64,000 nt of DNA from Symmachiella macrocystis (GTDB taxonomy: Bacteria; Planctomycetota; Planctomycetia; Planctomycetales; Planctomycetaceae). The stretch spans positions 1,321,917 through 1,385,916 of the forward strand of contig NZ_SJPP01000002.1 of NCBI RefSeq assembly GCF_007860075.1, read 5' to 3'. The position numbers were made by a program, and so were the translations under genes. Each line of letters opens with the position of its first letter. Within the stretch, counting starts at the first letter, position 1. Below, in pieces: positions 1 to 8,453 of this stretch. The notes under the pieces are model-generated. The model was not told the DNA's origin. It was given only the letters and a program-made list of their open reading frames with translations, and ran no database searches.

Positions 1-712
1 CTTCATTATTCGACTTCGTCGCTGCGATGCTTCCCAGATGAGAATTCCCTGAAAAGCCAGCCGTTGTCGGGGGATCATCCGGAATTAGGTATCGCGATAT
101 CAGATCATCGAATTCACGTTCGTGCTGCCGCAATGCCGCCGACGCTCCCCATCCCGCACCAAGCGCCAGTCCCAATGTCAAAAACATCGATACCAGTCGA
201 CTCCACCGACGTGTGTCGAGTTGCTGGGCGCGAAAGTGACGACTTGAGGAAACAAACAACGTGGCTAACGCTAGAAATACAAGAACCGCAGCTTGGAAAT
301 AGGGCATCTGCCTGTAGTCGGGCTGGACATCCCCGAGAAATACCAGCGTAGCGATTCCCCAGGCGGGCATGCTCAATGGCAGTCGATCATCTTCACGGCG
401 AATATAGAATTGCGCAGTTTGCACCACGATAAAAAACTGTCCGATCGCATATGCCAGCGGAGTCCGAATGAACGATTGCGCGGGAGTGAAGTCGTGCGGC
501 GCGATGAAATTCTTGGCGACAAATAAATGGAACAGGCCCACTGTGATCCAAAACCCCAGTCGGCGGTTGATGGAGATCCGCTGCTTCACGAACAGTCCGG
601 AAAACGCAATCAATGCAATGCAGACAGGGAACACGTACGTCCCAGAAAAATAGCCCAGTACGGTCACTTGGACCGCGATGCTCAGAAATCCAAAGAGGCG
701 TTGGGCGCTCAC
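1..712 (-). CDS. Transglutaminase-like (TgpA/DUF3488) membrane protein, N-terminal part
   Basis: This gene runs off the left edge, so only about 237 N-terminal residues are visible. It starts at a GTG (712-710) that overlaps the TGA stop of the DUF58 gene, which indicates translational coupling. The visible part has about five hydrophobic segments separated by short basic loops, then a periplasmic stretch containing GNSHLGSIAATKSNNE. That layout fits the DUF3488 membrane domain that precedes the transglutaminase core in TgpA-type proteins. MoxR, DUF58 and TgpA genes commonly occur together and are thought to act in envelope protein maturation. The catalytic Cys-His-Asp core would lie outside the window, so the enzymatic part is inferred from the neighbours and the topology. 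Confidence 0.75.
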   Translation of the reverse strand, partial: MSAQRLFGFLSIAVQVTVLGYFSGTYVFPVCIALIAFSGLFVKQRISINRRLGFWITVGLFHLFVAKNFIAPHDFTPAQSFIRTPLAYAIGQFFIVVQTAQFYIRREDDRLPLSMPAWGIATLVFLGDVQPDYRQMPYFQAAVLVFLALATLFVSSSRHFRAQQLDTRRWSRLVSMFLTLGLALGAGWGASAALRQHEREFDDLISRYLIPDDPPTTAGFSGNSHLGSIAATKSNNE

Positions 713-1941
713 AGTATTTCCAAGCCTCCATTTTGGATTTGCTGCACTGAGTATTGCGAAACATCACCTTCCGCGGCATGCAAAGGAACGGTGGTTTCGC
801 CATCGCGGGCGATCATGACTTTTAGGCTGCTTCCCGCTTCGACGATTTGGCGGGCCAGCTGCTGTCGCGACGCGTCCCAATCGAGGAACACGCAAATCGT
901 GGCGGAAATATTTCCCAGTTCCTCCGACACAGCGGGGGAGATCGTATCGAACGGGTTGCTGCGACAGGCATCGACGCACGCTAGAATTTCCAGCACGTTG
1001 TCAAAGTGCGCTGTATGACGTCCGGCGCGAAACACATACAGTTCCGGTCCCGCGGCGAAAATATCGATAATGTATTCTCCATGCGACAATGCGCCGGCGA
1101 CGGAGGCGGCCAGACTCACGGCGGCTTCGAGCTGCAAAAATCCTTCGCGGGTCGGCTTACGTCCGGCGGGAATGTAGGTATCGAAGATCAGCGCAATGCG
1201 ACAGTAGTATTCTTCGTGGAATTCGCGAACGACCGGTTTGCCCAACCGCGCCCAGGAGCGAAAATCGAGTCGCCGAATCGGTTCGCCCGAGACGTATTCG
1301 CGATTGCCAATATATTCGGGGGATTCGCCGATGTTGGATGTCAGCGCGATACCGCCGGGTTGATAACGATGCCCCACCGGAACATCAATCCCAGCCACCG
1401 GGTGATAGCTGGGTAGGACCAACAAGGAGGAGAGCGGTTTGCGTGCTTTGCCGCTGCGAAAAATCCCAAAGGGAAACAGCGTGTAAGCACGGATATCGGG
1501 TAACTCGTAAAACCCGCGGCGAAAAGCGTGCAAGGTGACCGGTAACGTGGCGGTCTCCTTGCTGGGCAGCGTAGACAGCGGGATATCGCGCTGGGTTTGA
1601 CGCAGGGACTGCGGCAAATGAAAGACCCCCAGTGCGACGTCATAAATTGACCAGCGGGAGCGATTGGTCACTTGGAACTGACCGGTGACAGGATTTCCAG
1701 CAGTCGTTTTTTCAGGAAACCGGCCTTGGATCGTCACGCGTGGGCTCATGATAATGCCGCAAAGCCACGCTGCAGCCAACAGGCCGACGAGGCCACAAAA
1801 GACTTGGTAGATCGGGACCATGACGGAGATCGATCCCATGCCGGCAAGCACCGAAACATACAGCAAGTACCGCGCGGATTGCGTGACCTTGAACCGCCAA
1901 GCATCAAACACCCACCCCGGCACGATCAATGGGTCTTTCAT
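709..1941 (-). CDS. DUF58 domain-containing protein
   Basis: This 410-residue protein has two hydrophobic helices near its N-terminus (about residues 22-65), then a beta-rich stretch, and the DUF58 signature REYVSGEPIRRLDF with a following W near residues 215-235. The C-terminal part resembles a von Willebrand A-like fold. DUF58 proteins are usually membrane-anchored partners of MoxR ATPases; the exact activity is not known. The ATG overlaps the stop of moxR upstream by four bases, and its own stop overlaps the start of the transglutaminase gene. The three genes therefore form one tight translational unit. Confidence 0.9.
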   Translation of the reverse strand: MKDPLIVPGWVFDAWRFKVTQSARYLLYVSVLAGMGSISVMVPIYQVFCGLVGLLAAAWLCGIIMSPRVTIQGRFPEKTTAGNPVTGQFQVTNRSRWSIYDVALGVFHLPQSLRQTQRDIPLSTLPSKETATLPVTLHAFRRGFYELPDIRAYTLFPFGIFRSGKARKPLSSLLVLPSYHPVAGIDVPVGHRYQPGGIALTSNIGESPEYIGNREYVSGEPIRRLDFRSWARLGKPVVREFHEEYYCRIALIFDTYIPAGRKPTREGFLQLEAAVSLAASVAGALSHGEYIIDIFAAGPELYVFRAGRHTAHFDNVLEILACVDACRSNPFDTISPAVSEELGNISATICVFLDWDASRQQLARQIVEAGSSLKVMIARDGETTVPLHAAEGDVSQYSVQQIQNGGLEIL

Positions 1942-2888
1942 GTAGGAACTCGCACATGTTTGAGGATCTCGGCAACGATTTCCTTTTTGTTATCACTGCC
2001 GTATTTTGCTTTGGAGGTCAATATCAAGCGATGCGGCAGGACATGCAGGGCGAGTTTTTGCACGTCGTCGGGCAAGACGTAATCGCGCCCCGCGGCAAAC
2101 GCAGCTGCTTGCGACGCGCGAAACAACATCAACGATCCACGAGGACTGACGCCCAGTTTTAACCGACTGTCGTTGCGCGATTGTTGAATCAGATCCACGA
2201 TATAACGTGCGACCGATTCGTCGACGCGAATCTGTTTGACCGCCGCCTGCAGTTGCAGGACGTCTTCGTGTGACAGGACCGATTCCAAATTTTCGAGCGG
2301 ATGCCGTTCCGCTTGCGAGAACAAGATATCGACTTCGGTCTGTGCATCGGGATATCCCAGATCAAGTTGCACGAGAAACCGGTCCAGCTGCGCCTCGGGA
2401 AGTGGATAGGTGCCGTGATAGTCGACGGGGTTTTGTGTGGCCAGGACAATAAACGGCGCCGGCAAATCGTGCTGCATCCCTTCGATGGTGGCCTGCGATT
2501 CGCTCATCGCCTCCAACAAGGCCGATTGCGTTCGCGGCGACGCGCGGTTGATTTCATCGGCCAACAGCACGTTACAAAAGACCGGACCTTTTCGAAACGT
2601 AAACGTACCATCGACGGGGTTATAGATTGATGAGCCGAGAATATCGTTGGGCAGCAGGTCGGGTGTGAATTGCACACGTTGAAACTCAACGTCGATCGAT
2701 TTAGCAAGCGCCTTGGCCAGCGTGGTTTTCCCCACGCCCGGCACATCCTCCATGAGCACCGAACCGCCACTGAGCAGGGCGATCACCAAGATGTCCAGGA
2801 CTTCGCTTTTGCCCTGAATGACGGTGGCCAGATTTTGATGCAGGGACTGGACCTTGGCGGACAAATCCGAACTCGTTTCCGTACTCAT
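1938..2888 (-). CDS. MoxR-family AAA+ ATPase
   Basis: This 316-residue AAA+ ATPase has Walker A GVGKTT at about 51-56 and Walker B with following residues VLLADEINRA at about 107-116. Sensor and lid elements follow, including ATQNPVDYHGTYPLPEAQLDR and later GVSPRG. Length and motifs are typical of the MoxR family, which acts as a chaperone-like remodeller for metal-centre insertion or complex assembly. The four-base ATGA overlap with the DUF58 gene supports shared expression. The MoaD-like gene ends 74 bases upstream, so this module may be co-transcribed with the molybdate transporter operon; that link is inference. Confidence 0.93.
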   Translation of the reverse strand: MSTETSSDLSAKVQSLHQNLATVIQGKSEVLDILVIALLSGGSVLMEDVPGVGKTTLAKALAKSIDVEFQRVQFTPDLLPNDILGSSIYNPVDGTFTFRKGPVFCNVLLADEINRASPRTQSALLEAMSESQATIEGMQHDLPAPFIVLATQNPVDYHGTYPLPEAQLDRFLVQLDLGYPDAQTEVDILFSQAERHPLENLESVLSHEDVLQLQAAVKQIRVDESVARYIVDLIQQSRNDSRLKLGVSPRGSLMLFRASQAAAFAAGRDYVLPDDVQKLALHVLPHRLILTSKAKYGSDNKKEIVAEILKHVRVPT

Positions 2889-2962
2889 GCATTACCTCAA
2901 CAGCAGGTGCAGTGGATTGAACGATCCGGACAACGTAGCACAATTTGTACCTGATTGGCTGG

Positions 2963-3241
2963 TTAGCCCCCCGATACGGGCGAAAGGATTGTTACGACAT
3001 CACGATCACGCAGAGAGACGGGGAGACTCCATGCCACTTGATCATCGCCGACAAACAACAGGATGGAAGGATGCAAATTGTCTTCGCCATCAAGAATCAG
3101 CTCCTCTAGCCCGCCCCCATGCGTGTGCGCCACTTGGCGGACGACATCCTGCGCGGTCGAGTTTTCTGCAACGTCCAAGCTTTCCGACGCAATACCAGCC
3201 GCCTTTTTCACTTGAGCCGCATATTCTACGGTGACATTCAC
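2963..3241 (-). CDS. MoaD/ThiS-like sulfur carrier protein
   Basis: This 92-residue protein has the size and end of a beta-grasp sulfur carrier. It finishes in SPVSGG, and the terminal Gly-Gly is the site that is adenylated and thiocarboxylated in MoaD and ThiS. The stretch LRDRDVVTILSPVSGG matches the end of this family. Its ATG overlaps the stop of the transporter ATPase gene by four bases. A MoaD-like protein in a molybdate-type transporter operon suggests a role in molybdopterin assembly, but ThiS-like or other sulfur transfer cannot be excluded because no MoaE or MoeB gene is nearby. Confidence 0.75.
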   Translation of the reverse strand: MNVTVEYAAQVKKAAGIASESLDVAENSTAQDVVRQVAHTHGGGLEELILDGEDNLHPSILLFVGDDQVAWSLPVSLRDRDVVTILSPVSGG

Positions 3242-3978
3242 GATTCAGACTCCGAAATCGATTGCCGGGAGATGGGACTGCGCGATGTGTCGTCTGCGGA
3301 AGAAGGCATAACCGGAATCGAAATGTCGGTCGCAGCTTTCGTCGTATCCAAAACTCGGCCGGCTTGAAGTTTCAGAACATTGTCCGCCAAACGCTGTGCC
3401 TCGCCTGAATGGTGCGTGACGTGCAACGTCGTCACGCCGGCGCGGGCTTTGACCGATTCCAATACTTTATACATCTCTTTACGGGTCGATTCGTCCAACG
3501 CACTGAGCGGTTCGTCCAGACAAAGCACTGTGGGGTGAAACGCCAAGGCCCGCCCCAGTGACACACGCTGCGCTTCGCCGCCGCTCAGACCGTGCGGCAT
3601 CCGGTTTAAAAGATGCTCCAACCCCAACATCTGTGCCAATTCATCAACCCGCTCGTTGATGGCCGCTTTTTTCCAATTCCGAATTCGCAAGGCGAACGCC
3701 AGGTTGTCACGGACCGACATCGACATAAACAAAGCGGCATCCTGGGGAACATATCCCACGCCGCGGCTTCCTGGTTTGAGTCCGGTCACGTCTCGGCCAC
3801 CCAAGTCGATCCGTCCGCTGCGGATGGATCGTAAACCACAGATGGCTTCGAGGATCGTCGATTTACCGGAGCCGGTTTTTCCCATGAGCACGGCGTAGTG
3901 TCCCGTCGGCACTTCGAAACTGATGTTCTCGAGCGTGAAATCGCCTTGTCGAATTGAGAGGTCGTTTATTTTGATCAC
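3238..3978 (-). CDS. ABC transporter ATP-binding protein, molybdate/tungstate type (ModC-like)
   Basis: This 246-residue ATPase has Walker A GKTGSGKST (33-41), Q-loop PQD (78-80), ABC signature LSGGEAQ (131-137), Walker B LCLDEP (152-157) and H-loop VTHH. It lacks the C-terminal TOBE domain of longer ModC proteins, so it is closest to short ModC/WtpC-type subunits. It should power the permease encoded upstream. About 200 bases separate it from the permease stop, a larger gap than elsewhere in the operon. That gap holds a short palindrome (4104-4118) but no gene. Confidence 0.88.
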   Translation of the reverse strand: MIKINDLSIRQGDFTLENISFEVPTGHYAVLMGKTGSGKSTILEAICGLRSIRSGRIDLGGRDVTGLKPGSRGVGYVPQDAALFMSMSVRDNLAFALRIRNWKKAAINERVDELAQMLGLEHLLNRMPHGLSGGEAQRVSLGRALAFHPTVLCLDEPLSALDESTRKEMYKVLESVKARAGVTTLHVTHHSGEAQRLADNVLKLQAGRVLDTTKAATDISIPVMPSSADDTSRSPISRQSISESES

Positions 3979-4178
3979 AATCAGCTATTGATCTATTACG
4001 TGAAACACCGGGAATTGTTTGCGCAGTTTTCAGGATCTGAAAAACTCGGTAGGGCCGTTGAAGGGCACAACGGTTGTTCTCAACATGGAACGGGGTGGAG
4101 ATCGAGGACTCAGTCCTCCTTGCCATCTATGATGGGGGAAATCGCGGCGGGACGCAATTGGCACCTGCCGGCGCGAGG

Positions 4179-5081
4179 TCAAATCGTGATATTTTTTGAC
4201 CCCCACACGCGGGCAATGATCAGCACAATGATGGCGGCGAAAACCATAATCAGCGACACCGCAACAGCGCCTTCGAGATTAGCAATGCTAAATTCAAAAT
4301 AGACGGTTGTGGAGAGGACCTCCGTTTTGTTGCGGGTCGCACCGGCGAAAATTAACAGCGGTCCGAATTCTCCCATCGCACGTGCCCATGCCAAAGTTCC
4401 CGCAGTCAGCATGCCTTGCCGAGCCTGCGGCAGCACAACCATGCCGAATGCTTGCGCCCGCGTACAGCCAAGCGTGAGGGCGATGTCTTCCAACCGGGTG
4501 TCGATTTGATCGAACGTGGCCCGCATCGTTCGCACGGCAAAAGCGGCGGCGACCATGAATTGCGCGAGGATCACAGCGGGGATTTCAAAGACAACCCATT
4601 CGGAAATCGAACTGAATGGAGCAAACTGAAACAGGATCAACAGACTCAACCCCACCACAAGCGGCGGAAGTACGATGGGGATGTCCAGCAGCGCATCGAG
4701 CAGGTTGCGGCCGGGAAAGCGAAAATGCGATAACAAATAGCCGATCGGCACCGCCACGATTAACGACAACAAGGCCGTGAATAAACACGAGACGAGTGTG
4801 AGCTTAATGGAATATTGAATCGGCGGTTGCCGCAACACTTCGAGAATCGGCAACACGGGGCGTAACACGGGACGCCATGGTTCCAGAGTGGGACTCAACT
4901 CGACCGCATCAGCCGAATCGGAGTTCACCATATAACTAACATCCGCCAACAATAAGCCGAGCAACAACAACACATAGACACCACCGATCACCCCCAGCAT
5001 CGCAAAAAAGGGGGCATCAGAACCTACGCGGTGTTCGTCGACAATGACCGGCGTAGCCGGTGGTGGAGTGGTGGAACTCAT
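4179..5081 (-). CDS. ABC transporter permease, ModB-like
   Basis: This 300-residue membrane protein has about six transmembrane segments. A cytoplasmic loop containing TLGCTRAQAFGMVVLPQAR corresponds to the EAA motif that contacts the ATPase. Sequence and layout fit ModB or a related tungstate/sulfate permease (BPD_transp_1 fold). The N-terminal region of about 60 residues before the core is slightly extended, with one helix and a periplasmic loop. Its start overlaps the stop of the binding-protein gene by four bases, so it is translated with its substrate-binding partner. Confidence 0.9.
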   Translation of the reverse strand: MSSTTPPPATPVIVDEHRVGSDAPFFAMLGVIGGVYVLLLLGLLLADVSYMVNSDSADAVELSPTLEPWRPVLRPVLPILEVLRQPPIQYSIKLTLVSCLFTALLSLIVAVPIGYLLSHFRFPGRNLLDALLDIPIVLPPLVVGLSLLILFQFAPFSSISEWVVFEIPAVILAQFMVAAAFAVRTMRATFDQIDTRLEDIALTLGCTRAQAFGMVVLPQARQGMLTAGTLAWARAMGEFGPLLIFAGATRNKTEVLSTTVYFEFSIANLEGAVAVSLIMVFAAIIVLIIARVWGSKNITI

Positions 5082-6715
5082 TGTGGGGGTGATATCTTAG
5101 CGGGTGGGTCAAGAAAGTCAGTCCCTTGTGATCCCGGCAATTGTTCGGCTCCCTCGATGCCGATTACGTCATCCAACCGCCAATGAAACCCCGCCTCTTC
5201 GAATTGGTCTTTGGATCGGGAGATCGCTGTGTATAAGCGGCGGGATAGATATTTTTGATCGCTGGAACGAGCGATACTAAAGGGCTGCACCGCCTTGCCG
5301 GCAGGCGATTCGATACGCACGACATCGATTTTATCCCCTTCGGCTAAGGTATCGGTCGCGTAGGCCAAAGTGGCATCCAGCGAACCGGTGGCGACCGTGG
5401 GGACTAACAATGCGGAGGTGGTGGTCTGCGTGACCACGTTGTCCATCACCCCATCGTACACGCCTTCTTTTTCTAACAGCTGCTTGGTCAAGACGCCGAT
5501 GGTGCATTGCCTGGGTTGCCCCACGGAGACTCGCATGCCGGGCTTAGTTAAGTCTTGCAGACTGGCAATATTCTTGGGATTGCCCTTTTGGACAGCAATG
5601 ACCACCTCCGTGTCGGAAACATTGACAGCGTCTTGAAACATCTCTTTGACCGTGTCGAGATAATACACATCACACGCCATATACGTGTCGGGAAATCCTT
5701 TACCTTGATCTTGATCGACAATCGTTCGCATCTGACCGGTTAAAATCCCGCACCCGTTGTACACCGTATTCACCACGACCCCTTCGCGTTTTTGAAACGC
5801 TTCGAGGACTGGTTCGACGGCGCGGCGATTGACCGATCCACAATAGAACGTCAACTCGGGACGATCAGACCAAACATCCCCGTCAACGACCTCCCAGCCT
5901 CCCTGGGAGAAGACGGGCAGTCCTTTTTCCCGCGCTGCCACATACCGCGCAAAATGCAAAGCAGCGGTCGGTTGCTTCGAACTGGTGAGCACACCCAAGG
6001 TGACTTCAGAGATCCCGGGATCGAGTTCGGGAACAGCAATATAATCCAATCCGGGGATTATTTTGGCAGTGGTATCCCAAATAATCCCTGCATCAATGGC
6101 GCCCACTTTAACCGCATTGGCGACAGCTGGAACTGTTGGCTCAAACACGCCGGTCTCGGTCACGTGCGCCGATAGTTTTTCCCAGTCGCCCGAATCAACC
6201 AACAGCTTCTTGGTCATTTTCCCAACCGCTGCCTGCTCGGGATTTCCGAGTGCAGTTTTTACGCCGTCGCGAAAGAGGTCGTCGAGACTTTGGATGTTTT
6301 TGGGGTTTCCCTGAGCAACAGCAATGACCGGCCGCATGGTTGCCAACGGCAACATCTCTTGGACAAGCCCTGAGTCTTGCGCTTGATTGATGTAAAAATC
6401 ATCAGCGGCAAGGTACAGGTCTCCCTTTTGATGCGCTGTGATCGTGCTGAGTAATGTGTTCGAACCATCGTAGGTGACACGGACAGGGACGCCGAATTCA
6501 TGTTCGTAGTCAGCGGCGATTTTTTCAATCGGCACGCGCATGCCGGCTGCGCAATACATAAACAACTCATCACCGCTCTTCGTCTGAACAGCTCCCATGT
6601 CGACCAACACCCAGCCCAATCCCAGCAGGACAAGCAACACGATGACGGCAAATAGATATAAGCTATTTACCGCACCGGGCCGGCTCGTTAGGACAAATTC
6701 CGTATCGCGACGCAT
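5078..6715 (-). CDS. Membrane-anchored tandem ModA-type substrate-binding protein
   Basis: The protein (545 residues from the ATG at 6715, chosen because GAGG lies six bases upstream) has one N-terminal transmembrane helix (about 18-42) and then two homologous type II binding domains. The first begins at FMYCAAGMRVP and contains GNPKNIQSLDDL. The second begins at LTFYCGSVNRR and contains GNPKNIASLQDL. Each unit is about 240 residues, near the size of a single ModA. It should capture molybdate, tungstate or a related oxyanion for the ModB/ModC pair. Two domains in one chain is unusual for this family. In-frame starts at 6733 and 6739 are also possible. Confidence 0.87.
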   Translation of the reverse strand: MRRDTEFVLTSRPGAVNSLYLFAVIVLLVLLGLGWVLVDMGAVQTKSGDELFMYCAAGMRVPIEKIAADYEHEFGVPVRVTYDGSNTLLSTITAHQKGDLYLAADDFYINQAQDSGLVQEMLPLATMRPVIAVAQGNPKNIQSLDDLFRDGVKTALGNPEQAAVGKMTKKLLVDSGDWEKLSAHVTETGVFEPTVPAVANAVKVGAIDAGIIWDTTAKIIPGLDYIAVPELDPGISEVTLGVLTSSKQPTAALHFARYVAAREKGLPVFSQGGWEVVDGDVWSDRPELTFYCGSVNRRAVEPVLEAFQKREGVVVNTVYNGCGILTGQMRTIVDQDQGKGFPDTYMACDVYYLDTVKEMFQDAVNVSDTEVVIAVQKGNPKNIASLQDLTKPGMRVSVGQPRQCTIGVLTKQLLEKEGVYDGVMDNVVTQTTTSALLVPTVATGSLDATLAYATDTLAEGDKIDVVRIESPAGKAVQPFSIARSSDQKYLSRRLYTAISRSKDQFEEAGFHWRLDDVIGIEGAEQLPGSQGTDFLDPPAKISPPQ

Positions 6716-6969
6716 GGGAGACCTCGGAAGCATTAGCAAGTGGTGTGAGACTCGGGGATGGCCAACTGTTTTTATCGTGACCCTTCAAGCCAGGATCATG
6801 ACAGCGCCCGTGCTTGGAGTATACTTGTTTCCGAATTGGTGGGAAACCGTCTGTGGAGAATGTCCATACATCCGGCAAAATCGATTCCGCTAAATGCCAG
6901 CATAGGCAATCACCAGCAACGATTCAACGGCATCGATTCTCGTCAGCATCACCGCTAGCAACCAGTTTA

Positions 6970-8391
6970 CTACCGGGTCAATTCCCGCGGCGTAGGATGA
7001 GGCTCATGCCCCGCTGCGCGTTGGTTTTTTCCCGGATGCCCCTCATCACCAAGGTCTTTGCGCGCGGCCTCCGCAAATCTTTGCAGTTTCTTAACAATGC
7101 CGGGGTGCTTATCAGCGAGATCCGTGGTTTCACCAAGGTCGGCAACGACATCGTATAGGGCAAACGTGCGCGGTTGCTTTTTACCACGGGGCTTGGGCAG
7201 CGCCAGATGCAGCTTCCACTTCCCGCTACGAACTGCTTGAAGTTGCCCTCGTTGATAGTAGTAGAACGCCTCGTGCGGAGATTTCGCGTCGTCGTCGCCA
7301 ACCAATATGGGTGTGATGTCTTTGCCGTCGATGATGCGATTTTCTGGAGCGAAACTTCCGGAGAGTTTCGCAAATGTCGGCAGTAGGTCCATGGTCGTGC
7401 AAAGTTCATCGCTGACTGCCCCAGCAGGTACCGTACCCGGTTGGCGGACAAGACACGGAACGCGCATGCCCCCTTCCTGGGTCGTGTACCCCCACCCTCC
7501 CAACGGTTGATTGCTGCCTTGCGGCGGATTGCGTCGTGGCGCGCCGTTGTCGGAAGTCCAGATGACCATGGTCCGCTCATCGAGACCAAGTTCTTTGAGC
7601 GTTTCGAGGATTTCACCGGTCGACCAATCGATCTCTTCCACTGAATCACCATAGGCACCATTCGCCGATTTCCCAGAAAAGGCTTCGCTAGCAAATGGTT
7701 CCCGCGTGCTCCCCGGCATGGCGTGCGGCAAGTAGAGAAAGAAAGGACGGTCTCGGTTTTGTTCAATAAACTCTACTGCCGCTTCGGTATACCGTTTGGT
7801 GAGCGTATTGCGATCGACAGGAGCTTCGATCACTTTCTCCCCCTCCATCAACGGCAATGGCGGCCAGGGTTGGCCGGGACGCTGCGTCATGTCATCGCTA
7901 TAGGGAATGCCAAAGTAGCGATCAAAGCCTTGCCGCGTGGGCAAAAACTGCGGCTGATCCCCCAAATGCCATTTGCCGATACAAGCCGTAGCATAGCCTT
8001 GTTGTTTAAGGACTTCGGCAATGGTGATTTCATCGGGATGCAGTCCGCGCTGACCGACAGGCCGCAAGACGATTCCGCCTTTTGCACTTTCGTGAAGATT
8101 GACGCGCCGCGGATAACAACCGGTCATTAGACTCGCGCGTGATGGGGTACAGACTCCGCTCGATACATAGAAACTGGTGAGCTTCAAACCCTCGGCCGCC
8201 ATGCGATCGATATTGGGAGTGCGATGCTGGGTTGAGCCGAAACAACCGATGTCGCCATAACCCAAATTGTCGCAATAGATGACGATGAAATTCGGTTTGT
8301 CCGCCGCATGAGTTACTGCGGAATTGCCAGCGAAAAACAACAGGACTGCAAACAGAGCCGCCGTCCCTCGAATTAGATAGGCCTGAGACAT
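6970..8391 (-). CDS. Secreted sulfatase (Cys type)
   Basis: This 473-residue sulfatase has a signal peptide (about 1-30, ending THAA). The metal-binding start IVIYCDNLGYGDIGCFG follows, then the formylglycine motif C81-T-P-S-R85. Cys81 must be converted to formylglycine by an FGE or anaerobic maturase to be active. Other family features include GKWHLGD and a later SDNGAPRR. Secreted sulfatases of this group remove sulfate from polysaccharides or glycans and are very numerous in marine and wetland planctomycetes. The C-terminus is rich in charged residues. It stands alone, and no maturase gene is nearby. Confidence 0.92.
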   Translation of the reverse strand: MSQAYLIRGTAALFAVLLFFAGNSAVTHAADKPNFIVIYCDNLGYGDIGCFGSTQHRTPNIDRMAAEGLKLTSFYVSSGVCTPSRASLMTGCYPRRVNLHESAKGGIVLRPVGQRGLHPDEITIAEVLKQQGYATACIGKWHLGDQPQFLPTRQGFDRYFGIPYSDDMTQRPGQPWPPLPLMEGEKVIEAPVDRNTLTKRYTEAAVEFIEQNRDRPFFLYLPHAMPGSTREPFASEAFSGKSANGAYGDSVEEIDWSTGEILETLKELGLDERTMVIWTSDNGAPRRNPPQGSNQPLGGWGYTTQEGGMRVPCLVRQPGTVPAGAVSDELCTTMDLLPTFAKLSGSFAPENRIIDGKDITPILVGDDDAKSPHEAFYYYQRGQLQAVRSGKWKLHLALPKPRGKKQPRTFALYDVVADLGETTDLADKHPGIVKKLQRFAEAARKDLGDEGHPGKNQRAAGHEPHPTPRELTR

Positions 8392-8453
8392 TGGTCATGG
8401 TTCCCATTGCTGGTCGCTGTGAACGACGGCGGAGCCGACAGTTGGGTGCGAGG

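Noticed and set aside
4104..4118. GAGGACT/AGTCCTC palindrome as a terminator between permease and ATPase genes
   Set aside because: The centre is one base and there is no T-run. The two genes most likely belong to the same operon.
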